A stretch of DNA of 64,000 nt from CAZSLO01 sp964608025. GTDB lineage: Bacteria > Chloroflexota > Dehalococcoidia > Lucifugimonadales > CAJWER01. Made by a program: the position numbers and the translations under genes. A model generated the notes under the pieces. That model was not told where the DNA came from. It worked only from the letters and a program-made list of their open reading frames with translations, and ran no database searches. Shown here piece by piece: positions 53,011 through 62,844 of the stretch; within the stretch, counting starts at the first letter, position 1; each line of letters starts with the position of its first letter. The stretch is from NCBI GenBank assembly GCA_964608025.1, contig CAZSLO010000012.1, positions 62,001 through 126,000 on the forward strand. The letters run 5' to 3'.

Positions 53011-53808
53011 TTGGAATCAAATCAGAAAACTGTACTGGATGTCATAACCCAATATTTGGCGGATCTTAAAACCAAGAATAAAAGGACTGAATTACAGCAA
53101 CATCTTGTCAGATTTTCCCAATGGATAGGACAAGAGCGGCTTGTAAATGATATACAACCGTCTGAGATTGCTGGTTATGGTGAGAAAGTCATGATGTCCG
53201 GTCCAACATCTGTAGAACGGCTTCAGAACGTCCGCAAATTTCTAGTGTATGCCTATAAGAATGAAATTATAGAACAGAATCTCGCCCAGCATCTTAGGAT
53301 TCGTCGCAACAAGAATTCCCCCAAAAATAAGTCGGGTGATTCTGTAAAATCTTTCGAATTGACTAAGGATGGTCATAAAAAGTTGGTGGGTGAACTTGAA
53401 AAATTGAAAGCGGAACGTGCTCCCATTGCAGATGAAATTAAAAGAGCAGCAGCCGACAAGGATGTTCGAGAAAACGCACCTCTTGAAGCTGCTAGAGAAC
53501 AGCTTGGGCATATCGAGTCTAGGATACGGCAGATTGAGTCTACCTTGGGTTCTGCTGTAGTGATAGATACTAAAAAACGTCGTAAGACAATTGGGATCGG
53601 AACCAAGGTATTTCTTAAGGAGCTAAATTCTGGTAAAAGGCTAGAATTTAGTGTTGTTAGTTCTATGGAGACATCTTCGTTGGAAGGCAAAATCTCGGAT
53701 GTTTCACCGGTAGGTAGTGCACTGATGAAAAAAACCGCGGGACAGGAAATCGAGGTTCAAACTCCAAAGGGAGCCGTTTCATACAAAATTATGAAGATAT
53801 TGTCGTAA
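53011..53808 (+). CDS. greA: GreA-type transcription elongation factor fused to an integrase-like SAM domain
   Basis: A 265-residue protein. The C-terminal part (about 116-265) is a complete GreA: a coiled coil starting LTKDGHKKLVGELEKLKAER, an acidic tip KDVRENAPLEAA retaining the Asp and Glu of the usual DLSENAEY tip, then the FKBP-like domain with GIGTKVFLKEL and SPVGSALM. The first 100 residues resemble the SAM-like core-binding domain of tyrosine recombinases (TQYLADLKTKNKRTELQQHL, RFSQWIG, VRKFLVYAYKNEIIEQN), but no catalytic recombinase domain follows. GreA rescues backtracked RNA polymerase. The extra domain may bind DNA or polymerase; that is a guess. TTG 53011 is preferred by its AAGGTG spacing; TTG 53005 is possible. 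Confidence 0.88.
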   Translation: MESNQKTVLDVITQYLADLKTKNKRTELQQHLVRFSQWIGQERLVNDIQPSEIAGYGEKVMMSGPTSVERLQNVRKFLVYAYKNEIIEQNLAQHLRIRRNKNSPKNKSGDSVKSFELTKDGHKKLVGELEKLKAERAPIADEIKRAAADKDVRENAPLEAAREQLGHIESRIRQIESTLGSAVVIDTKKRRKTIGIGTKVFLKELNSGKRLEFSVVSSMETSSLEGKISDVSPVGSALMKKTAGQEIEVQTPKGAVSYKIMKILS

Positions 53809-53993
53809 GGTAAGAGATGGCCCTAGTAAAGGGGCTTGGCATCGGCGTCCTTCTGTAGTATTGCCAAAACAGAGTTGTTTTGTAAGAGGTTCTGTGGACT
53901 GATTGAAGAGTGATGATGGTTAATATTTCATATTTGACATTCGTACAAATCAAGCAAATATTTCGGAACTAATTTTTTTGCCAGGTTGGCTCT

Positions 53994-55280
53994 GTGGAAC
54001 ATGGTACTGAAGAAATAACAAGGCTGGTCATACAACTTGCGGCTATTCTCGTAGCTGCTAAAGTATTTGGAGAACTATTTCAACGTTTTCTGAAGCTGCC
54101 CGCAGTTCTGGGAGAGCTTGCAGCAGGCATATTAATTGGCCCTTTCGCCCTTGGAGCAATTGAGTTTCCAGTAATCGGTGCACTTTTTCATCATCTCCCT
54201 GACTCTAGTGGGGGATTCCAAATACCTGTATCCGAATCCTTGTGGGCCATATCACAGGTAGGTTCCATAGTTCTACTTTTCATGGCGGGACTTGAGACGG
54301 ATCTTCGCCAGTTCTTACGATATTCTAAACAAGCTACTCTGGTAGCAACTGGTGGTGTGGTGCTTCCGTTCGTATTTGGAGTGGCACTCACGGTTATTTT
54401 TGGATATGCAGATGGTATTGGGGATGTAAGAGCTTTGTTTATAGGAGCTGTCCTCACAGCAACTTCTATAGGTATTACTGTCAGGGTACTTGGAGACATC
54501 GGTAAACTTGGCACTCCTGAAGGAGTCACTATTCTGGGTGCAGCAGTGCTGGATGATGTGATCGGGATACTGATCTTGACGATCGTTGTTGGTCTTGAAA
54601 CCTCTGGGCAAATTTCTGCTGGATCGATTGGATTCGTGGCTATTAAGACAATTGGTTTTTGGCTAGCTTTGACAGGAGTAGGAATATTACTGTCAAGGCG
54701 TATCTCTGATCTGTTTAGTAGATTTGAAGTTAGTGGCGCAGCCTTGGCACTTGCACTAGCTTTGGCATTTCTTGCAGCGGGACTCGCAGAGAGCTTTGGT
54801 CTTGCAATGATTATAGGAGCCTTCTCTATAGGACTTGCACTATCAGATACGGACCTAGCACAAACTCTGGAAGAACCATTGGGAGCTGTTTATGCGGCAC
54901 TTGTACCGATATTTTTTGTGGTTATGGGAATGTTGGTTGACTTGGGTTCTCTCTCAGGAGTCATAGGCTTTGGTGCACTTCTAACGGTTTTCGCGGTTGT
55001 TGGAAAGGTCTTAGGAAGTGGGGGTCCAGCTCTTCTTGTAGGATTTAACCTAAGGGGTAGCTGGAGGATAGGTATTGGCATGTTGCCTAGAGGTGAAGTT
55101 GCTTTAATAATGGGTGGCATCGGAGTAAGTAGCGGAATTCTTGACTCCGAACTATATGGCGTAGCGATAATAATGACCATAATAACAACTGCGTTGGCTC
55201 CTCCAATTCTTTCGGCGTCTTTCAGTGGCGGGGAAGTGGGAATCCGGGAAAACCCTGAGAATGTCGAAAACGATGCCTGA
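53994..55280 (+). CDS. Cation/proton antiporter, CPA2 (KefB/NapA) family
   Basis: A 428-residue protein with about 12-13 membrane segments exchanging Na+ or K+ for protons. It shows FLKLPAVLGELAAGILIGP, FMAGLETDLRQFLR, the ion-binding region GAAVLDDVIGILIL with the Asp-Asp pair, and GMLPRGEVALIMGGIG near the C-terminus. No regulatory TrkA-N domain is attached. GTG 53994 is the likely start. Its end overlaps the start of the FAD/Fe-S dehydrogenase gene, so the two are co-expressed. Confidence 0.9.
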   Translation: MEHGTEEITRLVIQLAAILVAAKVFGELFQRFLKLPAVLGELAAGILIGPFALGAIEFPVIGALFHHLPDSSGGFQIPVSESLWAISQVGSIVLLFMAGLETDLRQFLRYSKQATLVATGGVVLPFVFGVALTVIFGYADGIGDVRALFIGAVLTATSIGITVRVLGDIGKLGTPEGVTILGAAVLDDVIGILILTIVVGLETSGQISAGSIGFVAIKTIGFWLALTGVGILLSRRISDLFSRFEVSGAALALALALAFLAAGLAESFGLAMIIGAFSIGLALSDTDLAQTLEEPLGAVYAALVPIFFVVMGMLVDLGSLSGVIGFGALLTVFAVVGKVLGSGGPALLVGFNLRGSWRIGIGMLPRGEVALIMGGIGVSSGILDSELYGVAIIMTIITTALAPPILSASFSGGEVGIRENPENVENDA

Positions 55281-58164
55281 GACCGTATCAACGGAGGATA
55301 CGGATGGTCTGGTTGAAGAACTCAAGGACATAATTGACGGAGAAGTTAGATTTGACCGGATGACGCGTGCTTTATACAGCACAGATGCAAGTATTTACCA
55401 AATAGACCCTATAGGGGTAGTTTTTCCAAGAAATGCCGATGATGTTGTAGCCGTTATTGAAACTGCGGCACTGCGTGGGGTTCCGGTACTCCCTAGAGGG
55501 GGAGGTACCAGCCTAGCGGGTCAAGCTGTTGGCCATGCGATTGTAATGGACTTTTCCAAATATATGAGAAGGGTCTTGGCTATTGATATCGAGCAAGGTT
55601 GGGTCAAAACAGAACCCGGCATTATTTTAGAGGAACTGAATCAGAAACTGGAGACCCATGGTTTCCAATTTGGTCCTGATCCCAGCACCAGTAACAGAGG
55701 TAATGTCGGAGGTGCTCTTGGAAACAATTCTTGTGGAGCTCATTCGATTCTTTGGGGTAAGACCATTGATAATGTAATAGATTTGGAAGCTGTTTTGTCT
55801 GATGGCTCGCGGGTGAACTTAGGACCGCTTACCTCCGATGAGTTAGATAAGAAAATAAGGCTGGAGGGATTAGAGGGGAACATATATCGTAGACTGTTTG
55901 AGATTGGAGATTCGGCTCGCGACGAGATTATAGCTCGTTATCCAAAGATCCTACGTCGGGTTTCTGGCTATAACCTCGATGAAATCATCAGCGATAGTAA
56001 ATTTAACTCAGCCCGTTTTGTAGTTGGTTCTGAGGGGACACTTCTTGCCATTACGGAAGCTAAGTTAAAGCTAGTTCCACTGCCCAGTTTCAAAGGACTG
56101 GCCGTAATCCATTTTCGCGAGGTTATCGAGTCAATGGAGGCAACTGTAGTTACGCTAGAACTAGGGCCGTCCGCAGTTGAACTCGTTGACGAAATGATAA
56201 TACGGCAGGCACGGGGTAATCTTGAATATTCAAGGATGATGGATTTTGTAGACGGAGAGCCAGGAGCCCTTTTACTTGTTGAGTTCTATGGTGACTCAAT
56301 GGAGGAGGTAGATTCAAAGCTCGATGGTTTGGAAGCACGAATGAATTCTAGTCGACTTGGCTATTCGATTCGACGAATAACTGATATTGAAGAACAATCC
56401 AGAGTTTGGGCTGTGCGGAAAGCTGGTTTGGGATTAATGATGAATGTGCAGGGCGATGCTAAACCATTGCCTTTTGTAGAAGATACTGCCGTTGCACCTG
56501 AATATCTACCCGAATACGTAAGACGCTTTGATGAGATTGTTAGAGATCATAAAACTACGGCAGGATATTATGGGCATGCGAGTGTGGGATGTTTGCACAT
56601 AAGGCCTTTAATCAATCTTAAGTCTAGCGAAGATGTGGAAAAAATGGCATCTATTGCGACAGCAATCAGCGATCTTGTTCTAGAATTCGGTGGTGCTATG
56701 AGTGGAGAGCATGGTGATGGGCTGGTCAGGAGTGTGTGGAACGAAAAAATGTTCGGACCAACACTATATCAAGCTTTCCGAGATGTTAAGACAGCATTTG
56801 ATCCCCAAGGAATCATGAATCCGGGCAAGATTGTAGATTCTCCAGCAATGACAGAAAATCTACGGTACTCTCCTAAACATAAGTCCTTGAAGATTACATC
56901 AGGATTTGGATATGAATCAGAAGGAAACTTTTCTAATGCTATAGAAATGTGTAATGGACAAGGTGCCTGCAGAAAGTTGGACGGTACGATGTGCCCGTCT
57001 TACATGGTTACCAGAGATGAAGAACATTCGACACGTGGTCGTGCAAATGCCTTGAGGGCTACAATTTCAGGCGCAATGCCTGTCGGATCACTGAGTAGTA
57101 AACGACTCTATGAAGTTCTAGACCTTTGCCTTGAGTGCAAGGGGTGCACAGCTGAATGTCCTTCGAATGTCAACATGACAAAGCTGAAATATGAATTCTT
57201 ACACCTGTATCACAAGGTCAATGGATATACTCTACGCAATCGGCTATTTGCGAACATTGCCCTGCTTAATAGACTCGGTTCTTTTATGGCCCCAGTGTCA
57301 AACTGGATTTTGGGATCTGGTACCGGGAAGGAACTGATTGAAAGATATGTTGGTATAGATCGACGCAAACCGCTACCAAAATTCGCTGCTCAGAGTTTCG
57401 TACAGTGGTTTCGGGCACGAGATAGAATGGTTGATAAGAGCGGTTCTAGGGGTAAAGTGGTTTTGTTCGTAGATACTTTTACTAACTATAATCATCCAGA
57501 ATTAGGACGCTGTGCTGTAAAGGTTCTTGAGCACTTGGGGTATTCGGTAGTTGTTCCTAAGACTAGATGCTGTGGCCGCCCGATGTTATCAGCAGGAATG
57601 CTTGACAAGGCGCGTGATAGCGCCCTAGCTAATATCGAAGTTTTACGAAAATATGTAGAAGATGGCGCCAAGATAGTTGGGCTCGAGCCGAGTTGCATTT
57701 TGGGACTACGTGATGAGTACCCAGATTTGATTAAAGAGGATGAGTCTGTCTCTCTTGTAGCTGGATCATCCATGCTTTTGGAAGAATTCATCAAATATGC
57801 GTTGGATAATGGTTCCCAATTGAACACGATTCGTGAACCAGGCAAGGTGCTGTTCCATGGACATTGTCATCAGAAAGCTCTTGCCGGGACGGACATAGCA
57901 ATGGAAATACTCAAATCGATTCGAGGTTGTGATGTTCAGGAAATACGGTCGGGATGTTGTGGTATGGCTGGCTCTTTCGGATTCAAAAAAGAGCACTATG
58001 ATGTTTCGAAAAGCATTGGAGAACTTAGTCTATTTGGACCTATCAGATCGGCTGATACAGACGTCTCGGTTGTTAGCGAGGGAGTCTCTTGCAGGCAGCA
58101 TATAACCGATAACACTGGACGTTCTGCAATACACTTGGTCGAATTGATCGCTAGTACGATATAG
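55261..58164 (+). CDS. FAD- and Fe-S-containing D-lactate/glycolate-type dehydrogenase
   Basis: A long fused oxidase of about 967 residues. The N-terminal PCMH-type FAD domain (PRGGGTSLAGQAVG, SNRGNVGGALGNNSCGAHS) is followed by an FAD-oxidase C domain with HASVGCLHIRP and SGEHGDGLVRS. Next is a two-cluster ferredoxin-like region (CNGQGACRK ... CPSY, then CLECKGCTAECP), and last a pair of cysteine-rich CCG modules (RCCGRPM, GHCHQKALAG, SGCCGMAGSFG). This order matches bacterial D-lactate dehydrogenases of the Dld-II type and glycolate oxidase fusions, which feed electrons to the quinone pool. The start is ATG 55261 or ATG 55273, both overlapping the antiporter gene. Lactate permease in the window supports a lactate role. 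Confidence 0.92.
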   Translation: MSKTMPETVSTEDTDGLVEELKDIIDGEVRFDRMTRALYSTDASIYQIDPIGVVFPRNADDVVAVIETAALRGVPVLPRGGGTSLAGQAVGHAIVMDFSKYMRRVLAIDIEQGWVKTEPGIILEELNQKLETHGFQFGPDPSTSNRGNVGGALGNNSCGAHSILWGKTIDNVIDLEAVLSDGSRVNLGPLTSDELDKKIRLEGLEGNIYRRLFEIGDSARDEIIARYPKILRRVSGYNLDEIISDSKFNSARFVVGSEGTLLAITEAKLKLVPLPSFKGLAVIHFREVIESMEATVVTLELGPSAVELVDEMIIRQARGNLEYSRMMDFVDGEPGALLLVEFYGDSMEEVDSKLDGLEARMNSSRLGYSIRRITDIEEQSRVWAVRKAGLGLMMNVQGDAKPLPFVEDTAVAPEYLPEYVRRFDEIVRDHKTTAGYYGHASVGCLHIRPLINLKSSEDVEKMASIATAISDLVLEFGGAMSGEHGDGLVRSVWNEKMFGPTLYQAFRDVKTAFDPQGIMNPGKIVDSPAMTENLRYSPKHKSLKITSGFGYESEGNFSNAIEMCNGQGACRKLDGTMCPSYMVTRDEEHSTRGRANALRATISGAMPVGSLSSKRLYEVLDLCLECKGCTAECPSNVNMTKLKYEFLHLYHKVNGYTLRNRLFANIALLNRLGSFMAPVSNWILGSGTGKELIERYVGIDRRKPLPKFAAQSFVQWFRARDRMVDKSGSRGKVVLFVDTFTNYNHPELGRCAVKVLEHLGYSVVVPKTRCCGRPMLSAGMLDKARDSALANIEVLRKYVEDGAKIVGLEPSCILGLRDEYPDLIKEDESVSLVAGSSMLLEEFIKYALDNGSQLNTIREPGKVLFHGHCHQKALAGTDIAMEILKSIRGCDVQEIRSGCCGMAGSFGFKKEHYDVSKSIGELSLFGPIRSADTDVSVVSEGVSCRQHITDNTGRSAIHLVELIASTI

Positions 58165-58349
58165 TTGATGGATAGATGATGTTGGCAGCAAATTTCGTTA
58201 TTTATTTGAATTAGAAAATATACGTATAGGTAGTTTTGTATGCATGGGGATGCTTGATTAAACTATGATCATATTCCACATATTGTGGTGGAATTAATTA
58301 CAGGCTACGGGACCATCTTGGCTTGTATTTACAACTTTAATCGTTGAGA

Positions 58350-58619
58350 TCAAGGGAGTAATCTGTCTATACTGATGGCCTTGTTGTCATGGGTGACCCG
58401 AAGCCTTAGGGGTTCACCCTCAACCAGAATTTCGTAGGTAAGCCAATCGACCTCCACGATTTCTGAATTAACTAAGATATAATATTGGCCGTCCGAGGGT
58501 GATTCCTTGGCGTCTAGTGTTCCCTCAATGCGGTGATACGGAGGGACAATAGGTAGGATTCTCTGTAGTGATAACCCTAATGATTTCAATATGGAAAGCA
58601 GCTTCTCAAGAACGATCAC
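58350..58619 (-). CDS. Small protein of unknown function
   Basis: An 89-residue protein from GTG 58619 with AAGGA close upstream. The N-terminal helix (IVLEKLLSILKSLGLSLQRI) is followed by a beta-rich part (GQYYILVNSEIVEVDWLTYEILVEGEPLRLRV). No known motif. It lies downstream of the DEAD-box helicase gene on the same strand, about 100 bases away. Composition is protein-like. Confidence 0.6.
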   Translation of the reverse strand: MIVLEKLLSILKSLGLSLQRILPIVPPYHRIEGTLDAKESPSDGQYYILVNSEIVEVDWLTYEILVEGEPLRLRVTHDNKAISIDRLLP

Positions 58620-58723
58620 TGATCCTTGCCAGCCTTTAAAAAGATGAAAGTTATAGAATTACGAGAGGCGGTTTCCTAAGTCTTAAAAAGTATCTGTATC
58701 TCTCTCGGTATTAGTCTCTTATC

Positions 58724-60133
58724 TTAGCTATATAATAGGTTTAAGTTAGCCTGGTTGATCTCATGACCTAGTTGCTCTTGAAGGACGTCTAGGAGTTCGA
58801 AGTCTTGTAGGTCGGAAACGAAGGTGATAGCTGTCCCTCGCCTTCCTGCTCTAGCTGTACGCCCTATGCGGTGCACATATTCTTCCAGATTGTCTGGCAT
58901 GTCGTAGTTAATGACGTGTGATACGGCCGGAATATCTAAACCTCGTGAGGCCACATTTGTAGCTACGAGTAAGCGTAACCTCTTTGCCCGGAACTTCTGT
59001 ATAACACGCTCGCGTTGTATTTGGGTCATGTCACTATGGATGCCTTCGGCATCATAGCGATTACGGCGTAAATCGCTGACTAATCTGTCTACTCCTGCCT
59101 TGGTTCTACGGAAGACAAGTGCCTGAGAGACATTATCCGGTAGGTCGAGTATCTCCTTAAGCGCAATACGCCTATCCTGTGCAGCTACTTCGTAATAGAC
59201 TTGCTCAACTTGATCCACTGGCTCCGCATCGCCCCCTTCCCTAATCCAGTCAGGATTATTGAGATAACGGCGTGTAAGCTTTCGGATAGGATACGGAATG
59301 GTAGCGGAGAAAAGAAGAGTCTGGCGACTGCGTGGAGTTTGGCGAAGGATGTGCTCGATATCATCGATAAACCCTATGTCCAGCATTTGATCTGCTTCAT
59401 CAAGAATTGCCATTCGAATGGTTTTCAGGGATAAAGTACGGCGGTTCATATGGTCCATCAATCGACCAGGTGTCGCGACAATAACATGGACACCGGTCCG
59501 AAGGACATCAATCTGAGGTTGCATCGGTTGTCCACCATAAATAGCAACTACTTTTATACTCCGGTAGCGTCCAATCTTTGATATCTCTGAGGACACCTGC
59601 ATAGCTAATTCTCTAGTAGGTGTTAGGATTAAGGCTTGAGGCAAGCGGGATTTTGTATTGATTTTCTCTATGATTGGAATCCCGAAAGCGGCGGTTTTAC
59701 CGGTGCCAGTCTGTGCTTGGCCTACAACATCACGTCCTGTTCGTACTATCGGAATCACACTTTTCTGTATAGGTGTTGGGGATCGGTATCCTAAATCGGA
59801 CAGTGCCCGACCTATTTTCAGGCTAACTTGGAGATTGCCAAAATGATCCGAATCGGATCTCGGGTGTGTTGGAGGATGTAATGGGTTTTTCTGTTTGGTA
59901 TTCTTAGGTTTCTTGGTTCCACGGCGATGCCTAGGTGGTCTATGGTTCTTGTGACTGGATAAATCTTGCTGGCCTTTTATTGTCTCTGCAGGGGTGTCTT
60001 TTATTGGTACGCTAAGCTGATTGTGCTGATTTTGCCTTGGGGATTCAGATACTCTAGCGATATCTTCATCAGTGTCAATTTTACTGATTATGGATGAAAG
60101 TTTTCTAGTTACTAAATTTAATACAGAGGACAT
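58724..60133 (-). CDS. DEAD-box RNA helicase
   Basis: ATP-dependent RNA helicase of about 469 residues. An N-terminal basic, disordered stretch (about 50-95, RPPRHRRGTKKPKNTKQ) precedes the core. Motifs in order: PTPIQKSVIP (Q), AQTGTGKT (I), PTRELAMQ (Ia), TPGRL (Ib), DEAD (II), SAT (III), TNVASRGLDIP (V) and HRIGRTARAGRRG (VI). The protein ends shortly after motif VI, so it lacks a long RNA-binding tail of the DeaD/DbpA kind. The start is taken at ATG 60133; the frame opens 69 bases earlier. It probably remodels rRNA or mRNA; cold adaptation is possible. Confidence 0.94.
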   Translation of the reverse strand: MSSVLNLVTRKLSSIISKIDTDEDIARVSESPRQNQHNQLSVPIKDTPAETIKGQQDLSSHKNHRPPRHRRGTKKPKNTKQKNPLHPPTHPRSDSDHFGNLQVSLKIGRALSDLGYRSPTPIQKSVIPIVRTGRDVVGQAQTGTGKTAAFGIPIIEKINTKSRLPQALILTPTRELAMQVSSEISKIGRYRSIKVVAIYGGQPMQPQIDVLRTGVHVIVATPGRLMDHMNRRTLSLKTIRMAILDEADQMLDIGFIDDIEHILRQTPRSRQTLLFSATIPYPIRKLTRRYLNNPDWIREGGDAEPVDQVEQVYYEVAAQDRRIALKEILDLPDNVSQALVFRRTKAGVDRLVSDLRRNRYDAEGIHSDMTQIQRERVIQKFRAKRLRLLVATNVASRGLDIPAVSHVINYDMPDNLEEYVHRIGRTARAGRRGTAITFVSDLQDFELLDVLQEQLGHEINQANLNLLYS

Positions 60134-60382
60134 GTTTTTAGTGGACCTTAGGGGTGATGGGAACAAAAAAAGGGTGTCCTGCTTAGAGTACACCCCGTTC
60201 AAAACTATTCAGTTTCGCGACCGCGGCCATTCTTGACCCAAAGTCTAGCACCTAGGCACTTGCTCTGTCAAAGATACAAATTGTATCTGGTATGAGATAT
60301 TGTTCCTGCTATACCCGCTCGTAATAAATTTTCCTCCAATAGAAAAATTTGGACTTATTCAGAATTTTTATGATGATTTTGG

Positions 60383-61483
60383 TTAGATATCCTCAGGGCG
60401 ATACACAAGTGAACCTCCGTAGATACCCAAGCGTGGATCATCAAGCATGCTCCAAGCATAATAGACTGTAACGATGTTTCCGTTGTCTAGCTGGACTGAA
60501 CTGGGGTAACCGCAGTCCCTATCTCCTGAATCGCCTACTAGGAATAGCTTATTGTTGACGTCCCAGCTTTTGCCGTCATCGCTACTCAGCATCCCATGGA
60601 TCCCGTACGGAGGCACGCGCCGTCCATAAGTTAAAAGTAAACGTCCGTCTTGAAGCCGAATTACATCTCCGGGATGTTCTGACTCACCCGTGATTCGAAC
60701 AGGGTCAGTCCATGTCTGGCCACCGTCCGAGGAGTTGATTTGCCATAACCCGGTGTGATTTTGCTCAGTACCCCGAAGCATGACCATCAGCTTTGTGCCG
60801 CCAAGGTAGCATAGAGCTGGTTCTCCGAATCCTTCTCCTAGAGAGATGCAGTTGGTCCACGTGTGTCCGTTGTCCATTGAACGTATTAGGAAAGATGCAT
60901 TGGATTGGCGTGGCCTCTCTGTTGTGGTGATGGCGTATCCCATCAGAATAGTTCCATCGGGTAGTGTCAGCATTTTGTTAAAAGCAGAAGCGTAGCGGTG
61001 GTGGTCTTGAGGACCCTCGCGGCCAGAATAGGTCCAGTCTTCGTTACCTTGGCCTTTGAGGAGTTCCGCTTCTCCCCATGTTTCACCATTGTCTGTAGAT
61101 CTAGCGATCCACATGGCCGTGTAGCCACCGCGTTCCTTGCTTGGTGTCCATTTGCCATCAACGTACCTGTCTGCACGTATGAATGATACTAGTAGTGTTC
61201 CATCCGAGGCGATTCCAAATGCCGGGTTCCGGTCGTCAGGCCCCACCCCAGATATGACAGATGCGTGGCTCCACGATTTTCCGCCATCCGGTGACGAGAC
61301 AAAGACGAGCCGGCCACGTTCCCCGATATGAAAATCACCGTCACGAGTGACAACTCCCACGTGCCCGTTATTCAGTTTTTGAAGAGCCGGCCAGAACCCT
61401 CCCATAGTCATCATGACGTACCGTTTTACTGGTAGTGCGCGGTACCTTGAGGCGAATACAGGTATCTCTCTCTTGAAATACAT
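60383..61483 (-). CDS. Sialidase-family (BNR/Asp-box) protein, copy 1
   Basis: A six-bladed beta-propeller protein of 366 residues. Asp-boxes (SxDxGxxW) are visible as SSPDGGKSWS, STDNGETWGE, SMDNGHTWTN, SSDGGQTWTD and SSDDGKSWDV. Exo-sialidases of this fold release terminal sialic acids, but no signal peptide or membrane anchor is present, so a cytoplasmic or non-sialidase role is possible. ATG 61483 is chosen because AGGAG lies 9 bases upstream; the ATG three codons earlier touches the ribosome site. It lies 35 bases downstream of a second member on the same strand. Confidence 0.88.
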   Translation of the reverse strand: MYFKREIPVFASRYRALPVKRYVMMTMGGFWPALQKLNNGHVGVVTRDGDFHIGERGRLVFVSSPDGGKSWSHASVISGVGPDDRNPAFGIASDGTLLVSFIRADRYVDGKWTPSKERGGYTAMWIARSTDNGETWGEAELLKGQGNEDWTYSGREGPQDHHRYASAFNKMLTLPDGTILMGYAITTTERPRQSNASFLIRSMDNGHTWTNCISLGEGFGEPALCYLGGTKLMVMLRGTEQNHTGLWQINSSDGGQTWTDPVRITGESEHPGDVIRLQDGRLLLTYGRRVPPYGIHGMLSSDDGKSWDVNNKLFLVGDSGDRDCGYPSSVQLDNGNIVTVYYAWSMLDDPRLGIYGGSLVYRPEDI

Positions 61484-61518
61484 GAGTTTCATCTCCTAAA
61501 TTGGGTTGTTTAACTCGT

Positions 61519-62700
61519 CTATTTGATGCTCCACCTTGTTGCCATGATGCAAGTTTTTCCATTACCGTCATTGGAGGCGATATCTTTGATGTGTGACATA
61601 TCTGGGTCGACTAGTTCTTCCGGAGATTCCACCCCAGATTCAAGTTTCTGAGTAACACGATCTGATTCACTTTCCAGTTGGTAATAAACGGTGAGAAGTT
61701 CACCGGGTTCCAGTTCAACAGTTGCAGGATACCCCAGATCACCGCTTGGAGCGTCGTCTCTTAGAACGATCTCGTTCTCAATGTCCCAAGTTATACCGCC
61801 GTCGTAGCTGAGGCATGCCCTTTCTCCAAAAGGCTCTCTCCTAAGACCGTAAGTGACGAGTAGAGGGCCGCTTGATAAACGAATTAAATGAGGTGGATAG
61901 CCCCAAATGGGTGTTTGGTGCGCTGATGTCCAGGTCTTTCCACCATCGAGGCTCTCTGATTGGTGCATATACCACTCTGAATAACGTTCTTTGGTAGGTT
62001 CGTATCGTATCAGTGCCACAATTTTCCCATCTGGCAACTCTACCAGATGCGGCTCATTGAAATACCCGGCATCAGCGAGTTTTTCTTCTGGTATTGGTAT
62101 GACACCGGACAATTGCCATGACCTCCCCTCGTCTCTGGATTCGACGGAAGCAACGGTAGGCCTCCCATCGATTCTAGCGTTGCCGACCATCATTAAACGT
62201 CCATCTTTAAGTTGAATTGGCCCATGGGGAGCTGACACGATAGTATCTACTTGTGGTTCCCAGTTTGCGCCGCCGTCTGTCGATCTCCTTGACCAACGGC
62301 CGTGATATTTGGATCTGTCATGTTGGCTGATCTTTTTCCAATGGCGTAACCAGGACTTGTATTCGTTGGGATACATGTCGCGATACCTATCAGAAGAGTA
62401 TGAAATACCAGTGAACCAAGTTATAAGTAACGTGCCGGATCTCATAACTACCATCCCGGTATCACGGTCATCGAGAGGGGAATTGTTCACGGTTTCTGGG
62501 TCGGACCATGTATCGCCCCCATCACTGCTTCGAATGAGTTGGTTCTTACCATACGGACATACATGCGTCTCTCTATCACCGGAAAAGACGACGAGAATTT
62601 CGCCACTTCTCGTTTGGCCAATAGTAGGCCAGGCCAAGTAGTTCTCAGGCTGTTTGAGGAGCACTTTATTCCAGTGGATAACTACTTTCTGATCGGACAT
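61519..62700 (-). CDS. Sialidase-family (BNR/Asp-box) protein, copy 2
   Basis: A 393-residue beta-propeller related to its neighbour. Asp-box blades read SSDGGDTWSD, STDGGANWEP, SRDEGRSWQL, SLDGGKTWTS and SYDGGITWDI, with the family phrases GPIQLKDGRLMMVGN and EPHLVELPDGKIVALIRYE. It lacks a secretion signal. ATG 62700 follows GGAGGAAAG. The two genes form an operon-like pair and are divergent from a hydroxyacid dehydrogenase gene. Substrates are unknown; the family also includes enzymes and binding proteins acting on other glycans. Confidence 0.88.
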   Translation of the reverse strand: MSDQKVVIHWNKVLLKQPENYLAWPTIGQTRSGEILVVFSGDRETHVCPYGKNQLIRSSDGGDTWSDPETVNNSPLDDRDTGMVVMRSGTLLITWFTGISYSSDRYRDMYPNEYKSWLRHWKKISQHDRSKYHGRWSRRSTDGGANWEPQVDTIVSAPHGPIQLKDGRLMMVGNARIDGRPTVASVESRDEGRSWQLSGVIPIPEEKLADAGYFNEPHLVELPDGKIVALIRYEPTKERYSEWYMHQSESLDGGKTWTSAHQTPIWGYPPHLIRLSSGPLLVTYGLRREPFGERACLSYDGGITWDIENEIVLRDDAPSGDLGYPATVELEPGELLTVYYQLESESDRVTQKLESGVESPEELVDPDMSHIKDIASNDGNGKTCIMATRWSIK

Positions 62701-62796
62701 TTCTTTCCTCCAAAAACGAAATCATAGTTACCATAACATGAAGGATGGCGGTGTCAATTTTGTTCTGACCCTTTCTCTATTCGACCATCAACCTCG

Positions 62797-62805
62797 TGCT
62801 ACAAT
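62797..62805 (+). promoter_or_regulatory. Extended -10 promoter element for the hydroxyacid dehydrogenase
   Basis: TGC immediately before TACAAT (62800-62805) forms a TGn extended -10 element, 39 bases before the gene's ATG. No good -35 box is present, as is usual for this promoter class. Confidence 0.5.
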
Positions 62806-62844
62806 AATGAGCATCAGAACAGGACTGTAATTGGAGGCCCGTAA

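Noticed and set aside
53011..53330. Integrase or mobile element at the GreA fusion
   Set aside because: Only the SAM-like N-terminal domain is present, with no catalytic domain, attachment sites or flanking repeats.
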